Shown: positions 1 to 8,491, counted from the first letter of the stretch. The stretch is 64,000 nt of DNA from Phytohalomonas tamaricis (GCF_003012345.1 NZ_PVRV01000020.1:1-64000), one strand, 5' to 3'. Notes: a model not told the origin generated them from the letters alone. Program-made: numbers and translations.

Positions 1-65
1 ACGTTAAACCCCGTATCGAAATCCGCTTGCAGCCCGATGTTGCGTTGCTGCTTAAGGTGCGCTGC

Positions 66-93
66 ATTCTACTCTCTTTACCGATCCTGTCAA
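66..93 (-). promoter_or_regulatory. Downstream member of tandem sigma70 stable-RNA promoters (P2-like), reading leftward
   Basis: On the minus strand a perfect -35 TTGACA (88-93) is followed after 16 bases by TAGAAT (66-71) and then a GC-rich discriminator, GCAGCGCACC. This is the usual look of growth-rate and stringently controlled stable-RNA promoters. Transcription should begin near base 58 and leave the window after about 60 bases of leader. No protein-coding gene is supported between 1 and 328. Confidence 0.65.
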
Positions 94-182
94 GCCATTC
101 CGAAGAATTTTCCAAACAGAATCAATGCGTTGCGCTTCCTCCGCCACCGACCCGAAGGACTCGTCCCCGGCAGCGGATGCGT

Positions 183-211
183 ACTTTACGCGCCAGGGTG
201 ATGGAGTGCAA
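183..211 (-). promoter_or_regulatory. Upstream member of tandem sigma70 stable-RNA promoters (P1-like), reading leftward
   Basis: Read on the minus strand, TTGCAC (206-211) is followed after 17 bases by TAAAGT (183-188). The bases behind the -35 (about 212-260) are very AT-rich with A and T tracts, as in an UP element. A second promoter lies about 117 bases downstream in the same direction. Two strong promoters in tandem with an UP element are typical of rRNA operons. The transcribed genes would lie to the left of base 1, so their identity (rRNA or tRNA) is inferred. Confidence 0.55.
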
Positions 212-328
212 GCACTTTTTATCACTATGAATTTTTAACCAAAAATTTCAAAACCATCAATCATGAAACGTGATTTTGAGCTATAGATAAATGTGTCGTT
301 TTTATAGATAACTGAGGAGACTCTACAA

Positions 329-517
329 ATGGCCGAATCGGCACCCAAGCAAGCACGCATCGACCCAGTGTATGAAGCAGATGCTCTTAATCAAAAAGTA
401 ATCGGATGGACGGTTATTGATATTAGCCAACCAGAAAATGAGACCGTTGTCTCAGAACATGAAACGCAAGCCGAAGCCATAAAGGCTGCCGAAGAATTTG
501 AGCAGTATGCACAATAG
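329..517 (+). CDS. Small acidic hypothetical protein, 62 aa
   Basis: I do not recognise this protein. It is a 62-residue soluble polypeptide with no signal peptide or membrane segment. It is rich in Glu, Ala and Gln, and its C-terminal third (about residues 44-60) looks like an amphipathic helix. The start is supported by GAGGAGA about eight bases upstream. The next plus-strand gene begins 730 bases on and a probable terminator follows at once, so it is likely monocistronic. Length and composition fit a small conserved protein of the lineage. No function is claimed. Confidence 0.6.
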   Translation: MAESAPKQARIDPVYEADALNQKVIGWTVIDISQPENETVVSEHETQAEAIKAAEEFEQYAQ

Positions 518-554
518 CGATAGTATCCTTTCAGCTCTTGTTTAATGTTGCTCT

Positions 555-605
555 GGAACCTTCAGCTTTGCTGAATGTTGATGCTGGAGGTTTCCTTATT
601 TATTT
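555..605 (+). terminator. Probable rho-independent terminator after the 62-aa gene
   Basis: An imperfect inverted repeat pairs 555-566 (GGAACCTTCAGC) with 583-595 (GCTGGAGGTTTCC). A T-rich run follows (596-605, TTATTTATTT). A smaller nested hairpin, CAGC-TTT-GCTG, competes with the larger stem. Confidence 0.45.
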
Positions 606-634
606 CTATTAACCTTCATCATCCCTTTGCCTAG

Positions 635-847
635 TTAATTTCTTGCCAGGCCATGAGAACGCAAATTAATTTTCAAATGTAGAGTGACGTCAACATCAGT
701 CTCTTCTGGTGTATGAACTATTTTAACGATCTCCAGTTCTTCTCCCTTTAAATGGACATAATGACCAATCCTGGGGATCAGTTTCATTTGAACAAATGCA
801 GGTTCAGAAAAGCTGTTAGGCTGAAAGAGGCAACGAACCCGATACAT
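635..847 (-). CDS. Hypothetical protein, about 70 aa
   Basis: Unrecognised small soluble protein. It has alternating hydrophobic and charged residues suggesting a small beta-rich fold, with no signal peptide, membrane segment or metal motif. Three starts are possible. The ATG at 847 has AAAGG seven bases upstream. The ATG at 853 sits almost on that site, and an upstream TTG at 901 would add 18 residues. I chose 847. The gene stands alone between convergent and divergent neighbours. Function unknown. Confidence 0.5.
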   Translation of the reverse strand: MYRVRCLFQPNSFSEPAFVQMKLIPRIGHYVHLKGEELEIVKIVHTPEETDVDVTLHLKINLRSHGLARN

Positions 848-1246
848 AGTCATACCTTTATAATTATTAGCTCTCTTACGAGCTAATGCTAATGATGTCA
901 ATAAATATTTTTACAGCAACTATCCCTATCTCATGCCGAGAATACATATTTTTTAATAAAATTAATATGTATGGATAATAGGCTAACAGCCCCTAGTTAT
1001 CGCCCACGCCAGAAAAAACCTTAGCCGAGATTTAAACGAAATTGCCTCCGGGTTCAAATTATCCATTATACCCAATGCTCCACTATTATTAATACTATGA
1101 TTTGTCATGACATTATATTTAACTAGCTAACTTGTTCGACAAATTAAAAAGTTGCAGAGCAAAGCTTCAATATGAGCTGCCTTACTCGCACATCCCTATA
1201 TCACGTTGTAAGAATTACATAACACATAATAAGGATGACTCGATCC
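848..1246. other. Intergenic gap with one AT-rich hairpin
   Basis: No gene is supported here. The gap separates a minus-strand hypothetical gene from the plus-strand antiporter, so it should hold two divergent promoters, but I cannot place either with confidence. A perfect 9-bp inverted repeat (942-950 ATACATATT with 964-972 AATATGTAT, 13-base AT-only loop) has no T-run and may be a regulator site or just AT-rich DNA. AAGGA at 1231-1235 is the ribosome site of the next gene. Confidence 0.4.
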
Positions 1247-2812
1247 ATGCTGGAAGCCGTTTTCCTCTCATTTGCTTTTGTATTGGGCCTTAGTGCTCGT
1301 CAGGTCGGGTTGCCTCCTCTAGTCGGTTTTCTAATAGCCGGCTTTTTAATCCGTGCTTTCGATGATTTTCTTGCGCTGCCACCCTCCACTGGTGCTGTAC
1401 TGGATCATGTCGCGCATTTGGGCGTGCTACTAATGCTCTTTACCATTGGGCTGAAGCTGAAAATCAAGAGCCTTGCTCAGCCGGAAGTCTTTGGCAGTGG
1501 CCTCCTACATTTCGTCGTTACCATCAGCATATTCGCGCCGGGGCTACATTATTTAGCCAACATTGATTGGACAGTGGCTTGGCTGATAGCCACAGCACTA
1601 GGATTTTCCAGTACCGTCCTATCTGCAAAGGGACTTGAAGCACGTAAAGAATTACGGGCATTTCATGGACGCGTTGCCATTGGCATCTTGATTATTCAAG
1701 ACTTGATCGCTCTTGTGGTACTTGGGGTTTCAACAGGAGAGACGCCCTCCTGGTGGGCTATTGGATTACTGGCACTCCCCTTCACTAGGCCCCTGTTACA
1801 CCGCTTGCTCGATTGGAGTGGACACGATGAGTTAATGGTTATCATGGGGATGCTGGTAGCCCTCGTCCTCGGAGGGACAGGCTTTGCAATGCTCGGGCTT
1901 TCAGGAGAAATTGGGGCGTTGGTGATGGGAGCATTACTTGCAAGCCATCCACGAGCACAAGAGCTTTCCCGAGCACTTTGGGGCCTCAAGGAATTATTCT
2001 TAGTCGGTTTTTTCTTACAAATCGGCATGTCGGGTTTGCCCAACTGGCAGGCAATAGAGTTTGCATTGATTTTTGCTCTACTACTTCCTCTCAAGGGCAT
2101 CCTTTTTTTCTTTTTACTGTTGGCTTTCCGTCTAAGGGCACGCAATGCGTTTCTTACTGCGTTAAGTTTGACAAGTTATAGTGAGTTCGGGCTTATTCTA
2201 GCCGCTGCCCTGATCCCCGAATGGCTGGTTCCGATGGCCATGGCTGTCTCCCTTTCCTTTCTTATTACAGCGCCTACCAGCCGCATTGCGCATCGTCTAT
2301 TTGAACGTTTTGAGCCTAAATTACTGCGCTTTGAAACATCAACCAAGCATCCCGATGAACAGACAGCTTCACTTGGCGATGCAACATTCCTAATAATGGG
2401 TATGGGCCGTACGGGTACTGCCGCATATGAGCAGCTTAGACAACATACCTCTCTTGTTATTGGCATTGATGCTGACCCTAGCCGTATCGACAATCATATC
2501 AGCGAGAATCGCAATGTAGCCTACGCAGATGCGGAAGATCCCAGCTTCTGGCATGGACTGGACCTTTCCAATATACGCACGGCAGTCCTGACACTCAGCG
2601 ATGCTGAATCCAAGATATTCGCTACACAACAACTACGTAAACATGGCTTCAAGGGATCCATTGTTGCGCATGCACTCTATACAGATGAAGCCGATGCCAT
2701 TCGTGAAGCAGGCGCCACCCATACTTATCTCACCATGCAAGAAGCAGGTATGGGACTTGCCACTCATGCATGGGACAGCTTTGTCATTGATCAAGCCGCC
2801 ATACGCCGCTGA
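1247..2812 (+). CDS. CPA2-family cation:proton antiporter with C-terminal TrkA-N (RCK) domain
   Basis: This is an inner-membrane monovalent cation/H+ antiporter of the KefB/KefC/YbaL type. About twelve hydrophobic segments fill residues 1-370. They include the G-x-S-S-T-V-L-S stretch near residue 125 that is typical of the exchanger core. A cytoplasmic Rossmann TrkA-N domain follows (about residues 384-500) with the nucleotide motif GMGRTG. The domain order matches Kef-like K+ efflux systems and YbaL, but whether it moves K+ or Na+ cannot be read from sequence. An ATG at 1235 lies on top of the AAGGA. The ATG at 1247, 11 bases behind it, gives the usual membrane N-terminus MLEAVFL and is preferred. 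The gene is apparently monocistronic. Confidence 0.85.
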   Translation: MLEAVFLSFAFVLGLSARQVGLPPLVGFLIAGFLIRAFDDFLALPPSTGAVLDHVAHLGVLLMLFTIGLKLKIKSLAQPEVFGSGLLHFVVTISIFAPGLHYLANIDWTVAWLIATALGFSSTVLSAKGLEARKELRAFHGRVAIGILIIQDLIALVVLGVSTGETPSWWAIGLLALPFTRPLLHRLLDWSGHDELMVIMGMLVALVLGGTGFAMLGLSGEIGALVMGALLASHPRAQELSRALWGLKELFLVGFFLQIGMSGLPNWQAIEFALIFALLLPLKGILFFFLLLAFRLRARNAFLTALSLTSYSEFGLILAAALIPEWLVPMAMAVSLSFLITAPTSRIAHRLFERFEPKLLRFETSTKHPDEQTASLGDATFLIMGMGRTGTAAYEQLRQHTSLVIGIDADPSRIDNHISENRNVAYADAEDPSFWHGLDLSNIRTAVLTLSDAESKIFATQQLRKHGFKGSIVAHALYTDEADAIREAGATHTYLTMQEAGMGLATHAWDSFVIDQAAIRR

Positions 2813-2923
2813 TCACATGGCGATGACAAGCTTATTTGCAATCATATTTTTCACCTGCTTGACGTGAAAACTTTATTTATCTGTCTATGCTGACAATGAT
2901 CTTGCTAAGGAGAGCTGTAGACC

Positions 2924-3193
2924 ATGCCCATATTTACGATCTACCCTGAGTATGAAGCTGCCAGCGATGCCGAAGATGAAGCCAATCTCGGTGATAACGC
3001 CGATACGTTCTTGGTGAGTTCCGTCGAGGACGAAGATGGCAATGACATCACTGAGCAGCTAAGCGATGTAGAGCTTGATTACAGCTACAAGGATGACCAA
3101 GCAGGCTATGACGATTTACGTCAAGATATAGCCGACAGCTTGGGACTCGAGGTAGCAGATGTCAGCATAGAATTTGGCATTTTTGAGATTTGA
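2924..3193 (+). CDS. Small, strongly acidic hypothetical protein, 89 aa
   Basis: I do not recognise a family. The product is extremely acidic: about a third of residues are Asp or Glu, with almost no Lys or Arg. That is consistent with a soluble cytosolic protein of a salt-tolerant bacterium. No membrane segment or signal is present. AAGGAG lies upstream of the ATG with a rather long spacer. The gene is followed by a strong bidirectional terminator and faces the lipoprotein gene on the other strand. Function unknown. Confidence 0.6.
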   Translation: MPIFTIYPEYEAASDAEDEANLGDNADTFLVSSVEDEDGNDITEQLSDVELDYSYKDDQAGYDDLRQDIADSLGLEVADVSIEFGIFEI

Positions 3194-3301
3194 GCAGAGA
3201 CGTGCCGCGAAGCTCCATTCAAGTAGGTTCGTTGAAGCCTTGTGTTTTACATATCTCGATATTCATTTAGGATCCCGCGCGCTTTATCTCGGCCAAAATA
3301 T

Positions 3302-3329
3302 AAAAAGCCCCGCCAAGGCGGGGCTTTTT
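3302..3329. terminator. Bidirectional rho-independent terminator
   Basis: A perfect 8-bp GC stem (GCCCCGCC 3307-3314, GGCGGGGC 3317-3324) is flanked by A5 on the left and T5 on the right. It can end both the plus-strand acidic-protein transcript and the minus-strand lipoprotein transcript. Confidence 0.9.
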
Positions 3330-3353
3330 CAACATGTTGGTATGCTCATTCGC

Positions 3354-3860
3354 CTACCAAGTGATTGCACTCTGCAGCTGTCCTGGGGCCAAAACGCGCT
3401 TGGCGAATTGCTGCCCCTGCAGAGAATCTGGACGATAAGGGTTCTGCTTGGCAGTGTAGGCAGCGAGGACACGGTCACCTTTGGTGGCTACTACTGTGGG
3501 CAAAGGTTCGCTCTTGCTCTTTAACTGTTGCCATTGATCTTGCGTATAAACGGCCAGCGCTAGCAAGGGCGTCTTGTTGCGAGACTGGTCTTCAACAAAG
3601 TTAAACACGGCAACATTCTCAGCAGGCAACATTTCGCCGTTCCAGATAGCTGTATCTTCTTCTGTTACCTGAGACTTCCAGCTTTCAGGATAAAGGAATG
3701 TATAACCCTCAGAGACATTACGGAAGCCGACAGATTGTGCCATGCCAATATTAGCTTCTTCCTGAGTAGTGGATTGCCCACCACTGCTAGCACAACCCGT
3801 CAATGCCGTCAGCGTACCGACCATAGCTAAAGTACATATCCGACTTGGCAATTTGGTCAT
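3354..3860 (-). CDS. Predicted outer- or inner-membrane lipoprotein, 168 aa
   Basis: The N-terminus is a classical type II signal peptide: a short basic region, a hydrophobic stretch and the lipobox LTGC, with the modified Cys at residue 23. The following residues are Ala-Ser-Ser, so the Asp+2 inner-membrane retention signal is absent and outer-membrane sorting is likely. The mature part (about 145 residues) contains a G-Y-T-F-x-Y-P-E-S-W stretch reminiscent of PsbP/PspB-like solute-interacting folds, but I cannot assign a family. AGGAG precedes the ATG. It is convergent with the acidic-protein gene and shares its terminator. Confidence 0.7.
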   Translation of the reverse strand: MTKLPSRICTLAMVGTLTALTGCASSGGQSTTQEEANIGMAQSVGFRNVSEGYTFLYPESWKSQVTEEDTAIWNGEMLPAENVAVFNFVEDQSRNKTPLLALAVYTQDQWQQLKSKSEPLPTVVATKGDRVLAAYTAKQNPYRPDSLQGQQFAKRVLAPGQLQSAITW

Positions 3861-3944
3861 ACTTCACTCTCCTTTTTTTCCTAACATGATCCTTATGTGC
3901 TTTTTACTATAGTCAATAAATAATGATATGCGATCCGAGTTAAA

Positions 3945-4601
3945 TCATGAGATTTCATTAGCTGACCAATAGTTCTCCCAAATCACCGTGGTTAGCTCCT
4001 TTCGTTTATCCCATCCTTTCTGCTCGAGCATAGGTTGGCGATAAAACTCCTCCACGTGGCCAAGACACAAAATGGCAATGGGATCACTATCTGCAGGAGC
4101 TTTTAGCATCGCCTTGAGCTTAGCGGGGTCGAACAGAGAGACCCAGCCCATACCGATACCTTCGGCCCGCGCCGCCAGCCACAAATTCTGGATTGCACAG
4201 CTCGCTGAGGCCATGTCCATGCTGGGCATCGTCCGTCGGCCAAAGACATAGCGTTCACGTCGGTCAGTCAACACAACGACCCAGAGTTCCGGACATTCCC
4301 TGATACCTTCTACCTTGAGGCGCATGAACTCTTCGCCGCGCTCATCTAGCGCCGCAGCGGTTTCTCGCCGCTCCTCTTCAACCAAAGCCACCATTGCCAC
4401 ACGTAGTTTCGCATCACTAATGCGAATGAAGCGCCACGGTTGCATGTAGCCCACGCTAGGTGCCATATGGGCCGCCTCCAGCAGGCGCGACATAATCTCC
4501 GGCGCGACCGGATCAGGCAGGAAATGGCGCATGTCACGCCGCTCGGCGATAGCCCGGTAGACGCCCTCGCGCTCAGTAGCGCTGAAGCGATGTTTTGTCA
4601 T
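3945..4601 (-). CDS. bluB: 5,6-dimethylbenzimidazole synthase BluB
   Basis: BluB cannibalises reduced FMN with O2 to make 5,6-dimethylbenzimidazole, the lower ligand of cobalamin. The 218-residue protein has the nitroreductase-like BluB fold. The N-terminal R-R-D-x-R-H-F motif (about residues 21-27) and A-P-S-V-G-Y-M-Q-P-W (about 48-57) mark BluB rather than an ordinary nitroreductase. It is the last gene of a minus-strand set with cobC, cbiB and cobD. Its ATG overlaps the cobD stop by four bases, implying translational coupling. Its presence implies lower-ligand synthesis that needs oxygen. Assignment is firm. Confidence 0.93.
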   Translation of the reverse strand: MTKHRFSATEREGVYRAIAERRDMRHFLPDPVAPEIMSRLLEAAHMAPSVGYMQPWRFIRISDAKLRVAMVALVEEERRETAAALDERGEEFMRLKVEGIRECPELWVVVLTDRRERYVFGRRTMPSMDMASASCAIQNLWLAARAEGIGMGWVSLFDPAKLKAMLKAPADSDPIAILCLGHVEEFYRQPMLEQKGWDKRKELTTVIWENYWSANEIS

Positions 4602-5644
4602 GGCCGCCTCACTTCCACCAGCACCTTCGCGAGACGCCCATACGCCTCGTGATCATCGGGACGAACCAGACCGAAACGCAGGTAGGCATAGCAACTGTTG
4701 ACTTCCCACAGCCTGACCAGAATGCCGCAGCGTGCACAGGCTTCGAACCAGCGCTGCGCTGTCGTACGCTCCATCAGGAAGCTGGCGAACAACGCTGTGC
4801 AGCCGCTGGAGACAATACTTTCCACACCCAGCAACTCGGCGAGACGGCAATGGTATTCGACGCACCAGTTTGCCAGCTGTCGTTGCATCGACTGCTGCCA
4901 CGCTCGATCAGCAAAAGCGACACGGGCGGCGTATTGCGCGACGGCGTTGACCGACCACAGCCCCAGCCGTTCACGCAGAGCATCCACGATAGCGCATTGC
5001 CCCATCACGAAGCCCAATCTTACACCTGGTAGACCGAAGAACTTACCGAACGAACGCAGCACGATCACGTTATCGGGCAACTTACCCACCAGCAGGCTGC
5101 ACGCCGGTTGCGCATCAATGAAAGCCTCATCGACGACAAGTACGATATCACGCGTCTTGAGCCAGGCAGCTATCTCGTACAGCGTGTCGACATCAAAGCA
5201 ATCGGTTGACGGATTGTTGGGATTAATTACCACCACGGCGCGCAAATCATCGCTTAGCAGACCCGGCAGCGACGCCTGCAGATTCGATGCGTCATACAGC
5301 CGTGCTTCATGCCCGCAGCGCTGCCATTGATGAAGATGTTCACGATAGCCAACGTCAGGCAGCGCCACGCTGCCTGGTGGAAAGCAGCCCGGCAATTGCT
5401 CGATCGCCCACTGACTCCCCGGCACGGCCAGAAAGTACTCATAGCCATAATAGCCCGCCGCGGCCTGCTCAAATGCCGGATCGGGATAAGGCAGTCCATG
5501 AAGAATTGCGGTGGGAATTGAAGGCAAGGGATAGGCGCACGGATTGATACCCGTGGAAAGATCCAACCAGCGCTCTCGGGCAATGCCGTAACGTTTGGCA
5601 TAAAGCTCGAGATTGCCCCCGTGGATGGGCGCACTGTTATTCAT
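4598..5644 (-). CDS. cobD: L-threonine-O-3-phosphate decarboxylase (CobD; CobC in Pseudomonas nomenclature)
   Basis: This is a PLP-dependent fold-type I enzyme of the aspartate aminotransferase family. It decarboxylates L-threonine phosphate to (R)-1-amino-2-propanol phosphate, the linker of the nucleotide loop. The N-terminal H-G-G-N and L-D-L-S-T-G-I-N-P motifs are diagnostic, and the PLP lysine lies in R-S-F-G-K-F-F-G-L-P-G (about residue 200). Length (348 aa) is normal. It sits between cbiB (3-base gap) and bluB (4-base overlap) in one operon. The symbol is ambiguous between Salmonella (cobD) and Pseudomonas (cobC) usage. Confidence 0.92.
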   Translation of the reverse strand: MNNSAPIHGGNLELYAKRYGIARERWLDLSTGINPCAYPLPSIPTAILHGLPYPDPAFEQAAAGYYGYEYFLAVPGSQWAIEQLPGCFPPGSVALPDVGYREHLHQWQRCGHEARLYDASNLQASLPGLLSDDLRAVVVINPNNPSTDCFDVDTLYEIAAWLKTRDIVLVVDEAFIDAQPACSLLVGKLPDNVIVLRSFGKFFGLPGVRLGFVMGQCAIVDALRERLGLWSVNAVAQYAARVAFADRAWQQSMQRQLANWCVEYHCRLAELLGVESIVSSGCTALFASFLMERTTAQRWFEACARCGILVRLWEVNSCYAYLRFGLVRPDDHEAYGRLAKVLVEVRRP

Positions 5645-5647
5645 AAA

Positions 5648-6577
5648 TCAAGTTATCCACTCCAGAATAGCGATGACAGCCAGCCACAGTATCACCGTTC
5701 GATTGATCAGCAGGCAGGCCGCCTCAATACTGGCGGTATCCGGCGACACCCCGGCCCCCAAGGCCGGACGAAACTGCAGTTCACCGTGATAATGCATCGC
5801 GCCACCGAGCATGACATTCAGCGCACCGGCACCGGCGGCCATCACCGGCCCGGCATTGGGACTCTTCCATGACCGCCCCTGCTCCCGCCAGCAGCGCAGT
5901 GCCTGGACGAAGTTCCCCAGCGGCGCACTGACACAGGCATAACTGAACGCCGTCAGGCGTGCTGGAATCCAGTTCAGCACATCGTCCAGACGCGCTGCCG
6001 CCCAGCCGAAACGTCGATACCGTACATTCTTGTAGCCCCACATCGCATCCAGCGTATTGGCAATGCGATACAGCACCACACCGGGAATGCCGCCGACGAT
6101 AAACCAGAAGATTGCCGCGAAGATGGCATCGTTGCCGTTTTCCAGCACCGACTCGGTCGTGGCCGCCGCCATTTGGACAGGCGTCAGTTCGGCAGTATCA
6201 CGACTGACGATCATCGATAAATGATACCGCGCCTGGGCAAGCTCGCTGGACCTCAACGGCTCGGCAATGCGGTGGGCATGTTCAAGCAGACTGCGCCAGC
6301 CAATCGCGATATAAACAATGATGCCGCCCGTCACGGCATGCAGCCATGCGATGTCACTCAGGCCATGATCCAGCCCATATGCCACAAGCAGCCCCGGTAG
6401 CAAGACCAGACATACGGCGATCACTCCACGCAGTCGTTGAAGACTGGAGTCGTTGTCATGCAAGCGTTTCTCGATCGCTGCAATATAGTTACCCAGTCCT
6501 ACCAGAGGATGGTAACGACGCGGTTCTCCTAGCGCCCGATCCAGACATAAGCCAACAATGAGAGAAATAAGTAACAT
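5648..6577 (-). CDS. cbiB: Adenosylcobinamide-phosphate synthase CbiB (CobD in Pseudomonas nomenclature)
   Basis: This integral membrane enzyme joins aminopropanol phosphate to adenosylcobyric acid. The N-terminus carries the family signature D-x-x-L-G-E-P-x-R-Y-H-P-L-V-G-x-G (about residues 13-29). Several hydrophobic segments follow (about 55-100, 150-175 and the C-terminal 20 residues). Length (309 aa) is typical. It is encoded 17 bases after the phosphatase gene and 3 bases before cobD, so the substrate-making decarboxylase and the ligase are co-transcribed. Confidence 0.92.
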   Translation of the reverse strand: MLLISLIVGLCLDRALGEPRRYHPLVGLGNYIAAIEKRLHDNDSSLQRLRGVIAVCLVLLPGLLVAYGLDHGLSDIAWLHAVTGGIIVYIAIGWRSLLEHAHRIAEPLRSSELAQARYHLSMIVSRDTAELTPVQMAAATTESVLENGNDAIFAAIFWFIVGGIPGVVLYRIANTLDAMWGYKNVRYRRFGWAAARLDDVLNWIPARLTAFSYACVSAPLGNFVQALRCWREQGRSWKSPNAGPVMAAGAGALNVMLGGAMHYHGELQFRPALGAGVSPDTASIEAACLLINRTVILWLAVIAILEWIT

Positions 6578-6594
6578 TTAAGATAACGGTATAA

Positions 6595-7233
6595 TCAATA
6601 GTCATTCGGCAGCGCCAATGGCGCAGCGGGAAGGCCGTGAAACAGTAACTGGCTCCAACACTGTCCCCCTTTAGCAACCTCGATACGAAAGCGCGTCAGC
6701 CCGGCATAAGGCAGATTGACCCGATGCAAATGTCGAGCCCGATCGGTATCCATGCCAGTCACCCAGGCCAGAAACGTCTTGATGACGCCGGCATGGCCCA
6801 TCATCACGATATGGCGGGCATCACGCTTGAGCAGCTTATCCCATGCCCGTTGTAGCCGCGTTTCGAACGCCACCAGCGTCTCGGCGTTGGGTGGCGGCGC
6901 AACAGCTGGATTTTCCCAGAAGGCAGCAAGTGCTTGGGGCGCATCGCGACTCACCTGCCCAAGCGGGATACCGTCCCAGTCGCCGAAATTCATCTCGCAC
7001 AGATCAGCGTCGGTTTCGTATGTGATCCCCCACTCCGTCCCCATGGCCTGAGCCATTAGTACGCAGCGAGACAAGGGCGAGCTGATCAATAAATCGGGTT
7101 TCGGCAAACAGCGGGCGCTCGCCTCCATGTTGCGCCAGCCAGCCTCGCTTAGGGCAACATTGGTATGGCCGCGCAGACAGGCCGGGCCTTCACACTCGCC
7201 GTGGCGCAAGCAGTCGAGAATCAGCGTATGCAT
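6595..7233 (-). CDS. cobC: Histidine phosphatase family protein, probable alpha-ribazole phosphatase
   Basis: The protein belongs to the phosphoglycerate-mutase-like histidine phosphatases. The catalytic R-H-G-E motif is at about residues 11-14, L-R-G-H-T and L-S-E-x-G follow, and the second catalytic His lies in M-M-G-H-A-G-V (about residue 146). In the CobC family this enzyme removes the 5'-phosphate of alpha-ribazole phosphate. The specificity is inferred from its place as first gene of the cbiB-cobD-bluB unit. It is divergent from the old yellow enzyme gene across about 100 bases. Confidence 0.82.
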   Translation of the reverse strand: MHTLILDCLRHGECEGPACLRGHTNVALSEAGWRNMEASARCLPKPDLLISSPLSRCVLMAQAMGTEWGITYETDADLCEMNFGDWDGIPLGQVSRDAPQALAAFWENPAVAPPPNAETLVAFETRLQRAWDKLLKRDARHIVMMGHAGVIKTFLAWVTGMDTDRARHLHRVNLPYAGLTRFRIEVAKGGQCWSQLLFHGLPAAPLALPNDY

Positions 7234-7336
7234 CTATAGGGATTATTCATGGGTTTTGACATTCATGTACTGTGTCATTGGCTAATCACTTCGCATTATT
7301 CTACTGTTGTTTCAGCCATTTAAAGGGATTTTTTTC

Positions 7337-8455
7337 ATGACCACATTGTTCGACAGCATACAAATCGGCGGGCTCCAACTGCCCAATCGCGCCGTATTGG
7401 CACCGATGACCCGCGTCAGCGCCGAATCGGATGGTCTCGCCAATGAGCTTATGCGTGACTATTACACTTCCTTCGCCCAAGGCGAGTTCGGCCTGTTGAT
7501 TACGGAAGGCACCTATACCGACGAAGCCTTCAGCCAAGGCTATCTCAATCAGCCAGGCCTGGCTAACGAGGCGCAGCGTGACAGCTGGAAGCCAATCGTC
7601 GAGGCCGTACATGCCGAGGGCAGCAGAATGTTCGCCCAGCTGATGCACGGCGGAGCACAGACCCAAGGTAACCGCTTCCAGCAGCGCACCGTCGGGCCAT
7701 CGACGGTACAGCCTGCGGGTAAGCAGCTGTCTTTCTACGGTGGTGAAGGCGAATACCCTGTGCCGGATGAAATGACCGAGGACGAGATCCAGCAGGTCAT
7801 CGCCGGCTTCGCTCACGCCGCCCGCCACGCCAAGGATGCCGGCTTCGACGGCGTCGAACTTCACGGCGCCAACGGGTACTTGCTGCATGAGTTCATCAGC
7901 GCCGAATTCAATCAGCGCAGCGATCGCTGGGGCGGCGATATCGAGGGCCGGCTCAGTCTGCCGCTAGCCGTGATCGAGGCCGTGCGTCGGGAAGTCGGCA
8001 ATGACTTCATCGTCGGCATGCGCCTGTCCCAAGGCATGGTGACCGATGCTACCCTCAAATGGGACGGTGGCGTCGAAGGTGCGCGTACGCGCTTCATCAC
8101 ACTGGCCAGGGCCGGGCTCGACTTCCTGCACGTCACCGAAGGCGACGCCAGCGCGCCGGCCTTCGAGGAAGGCGGCCCCAGCCTGAGCGCGATCGCACGT
8201 GAGTGCGTCGACATTCCCGTCATCGGCAACGGCAGTATCGCCACCGGCGAGCAGGCCAACCGTCTGCTGGAAAAAGGCGAAATGGATATGGTGGCGATCG
8301 GCAAGGCCGCACTGGCCAACCACGACTGGCCGCTACGCGTTCGTAACGATGAAGATATGACCCGCTTCAATTTCGAGATGTTCATCCCGATGGCAACGCT
8401 GAGCAATGAAAAGGCCTGGCGTCAGGACAATCAGGAACCATCCAGCCTGAATTGA
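7337..8455 (+). CDS. Old yellow enzyme family NADH:flavin oxidoreductase
   Basis: This FMN-containing TIM-barrel ene-reductase (372 aa from the chosen start) has the N-terminal L-x-N-R-x-x-x-A-P-M-T-R signature. It also has the substrate-binding pair H-G-A-N (about residues 174-177) in an E-L-H-G-A-N-G-Y-L-L stretch, and an F-N-Q-R-x-D-x-W-G-G motif. An upstream in-frame ATG at 7307 would add ten residues; the ATG at 7337 with AAAGGG upstream fits the family better. It lies alone between two minus-strand cobalamin units. Any role in B12 synthesis, for instance flavin supply, is speculation, and xenobiotic ene-reduction is the default. Confidence 0.85.
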   Translation: MTTLFDSIQIGGLQLPNRAVLAPMTRVSAESDGLANELMRDYYTSFAQGEFGLLITEGTYTDEAFSQGYLNQPGLANEAQRDSWKPIVEAVHAEGSRMFAQLMHGGAQTQGNRFQQRTVGPSTVQPAGKQLSFYGGEGEYPVPDEMTEDEIQQVIAGFAHAARHAKDAGFDGVELHGANGYLLHEFISAEFNQRSDRWGGDIEGRLSLPLAVIEAVRREVGNDFIVGMRLSQGMVTDATLKWDGGVEGARTRFITLARAGLDFLHVTEGDASAPAFEEGGPSLSAIARECVDIPVIGNGSIATGEQANRLLEKGEMDMVAIGKAALANHDWPLRVRNDEDMTRFNFEMFIPMATLSNEKAWRQDNQEPSSLN

Positions 8456-8461
8456 TCTGTT

Positions 8462-8491
8462 AAAACCGCTGCGCCGACGTTGGCGCAGCGG
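8462..8491 (-). terminator. Rho-independent terminator of the cobT-cobS-cobP unit
   Basis: A perfect 10-bp stem (8466-8475 CCGCTGCGCC with 8482-8491 GGCGCAGCGG) closes a six-base loop. On the minus strand it is followed by TTTTAAC. On the plus strand there is no T-run, so it mainly serves the minus-strand cob genes, though it may also slow transcripts from the flavin oxidoreductase. Confidence 0.75.

Noticed and set aside
27-230. 67-codon plus-strand frame at the left edge
   Set aside because: It lies over the tandem leftward promoters, has no sensible ribosome site and is low-complexity.
7257-7277. TGACA...TGTCA inverted repeat in the cobC-OYE divergent region as a regulator site
   Set aside because: Only the five outer bases match; the inner bases are not symmetrical, so it may be chance.
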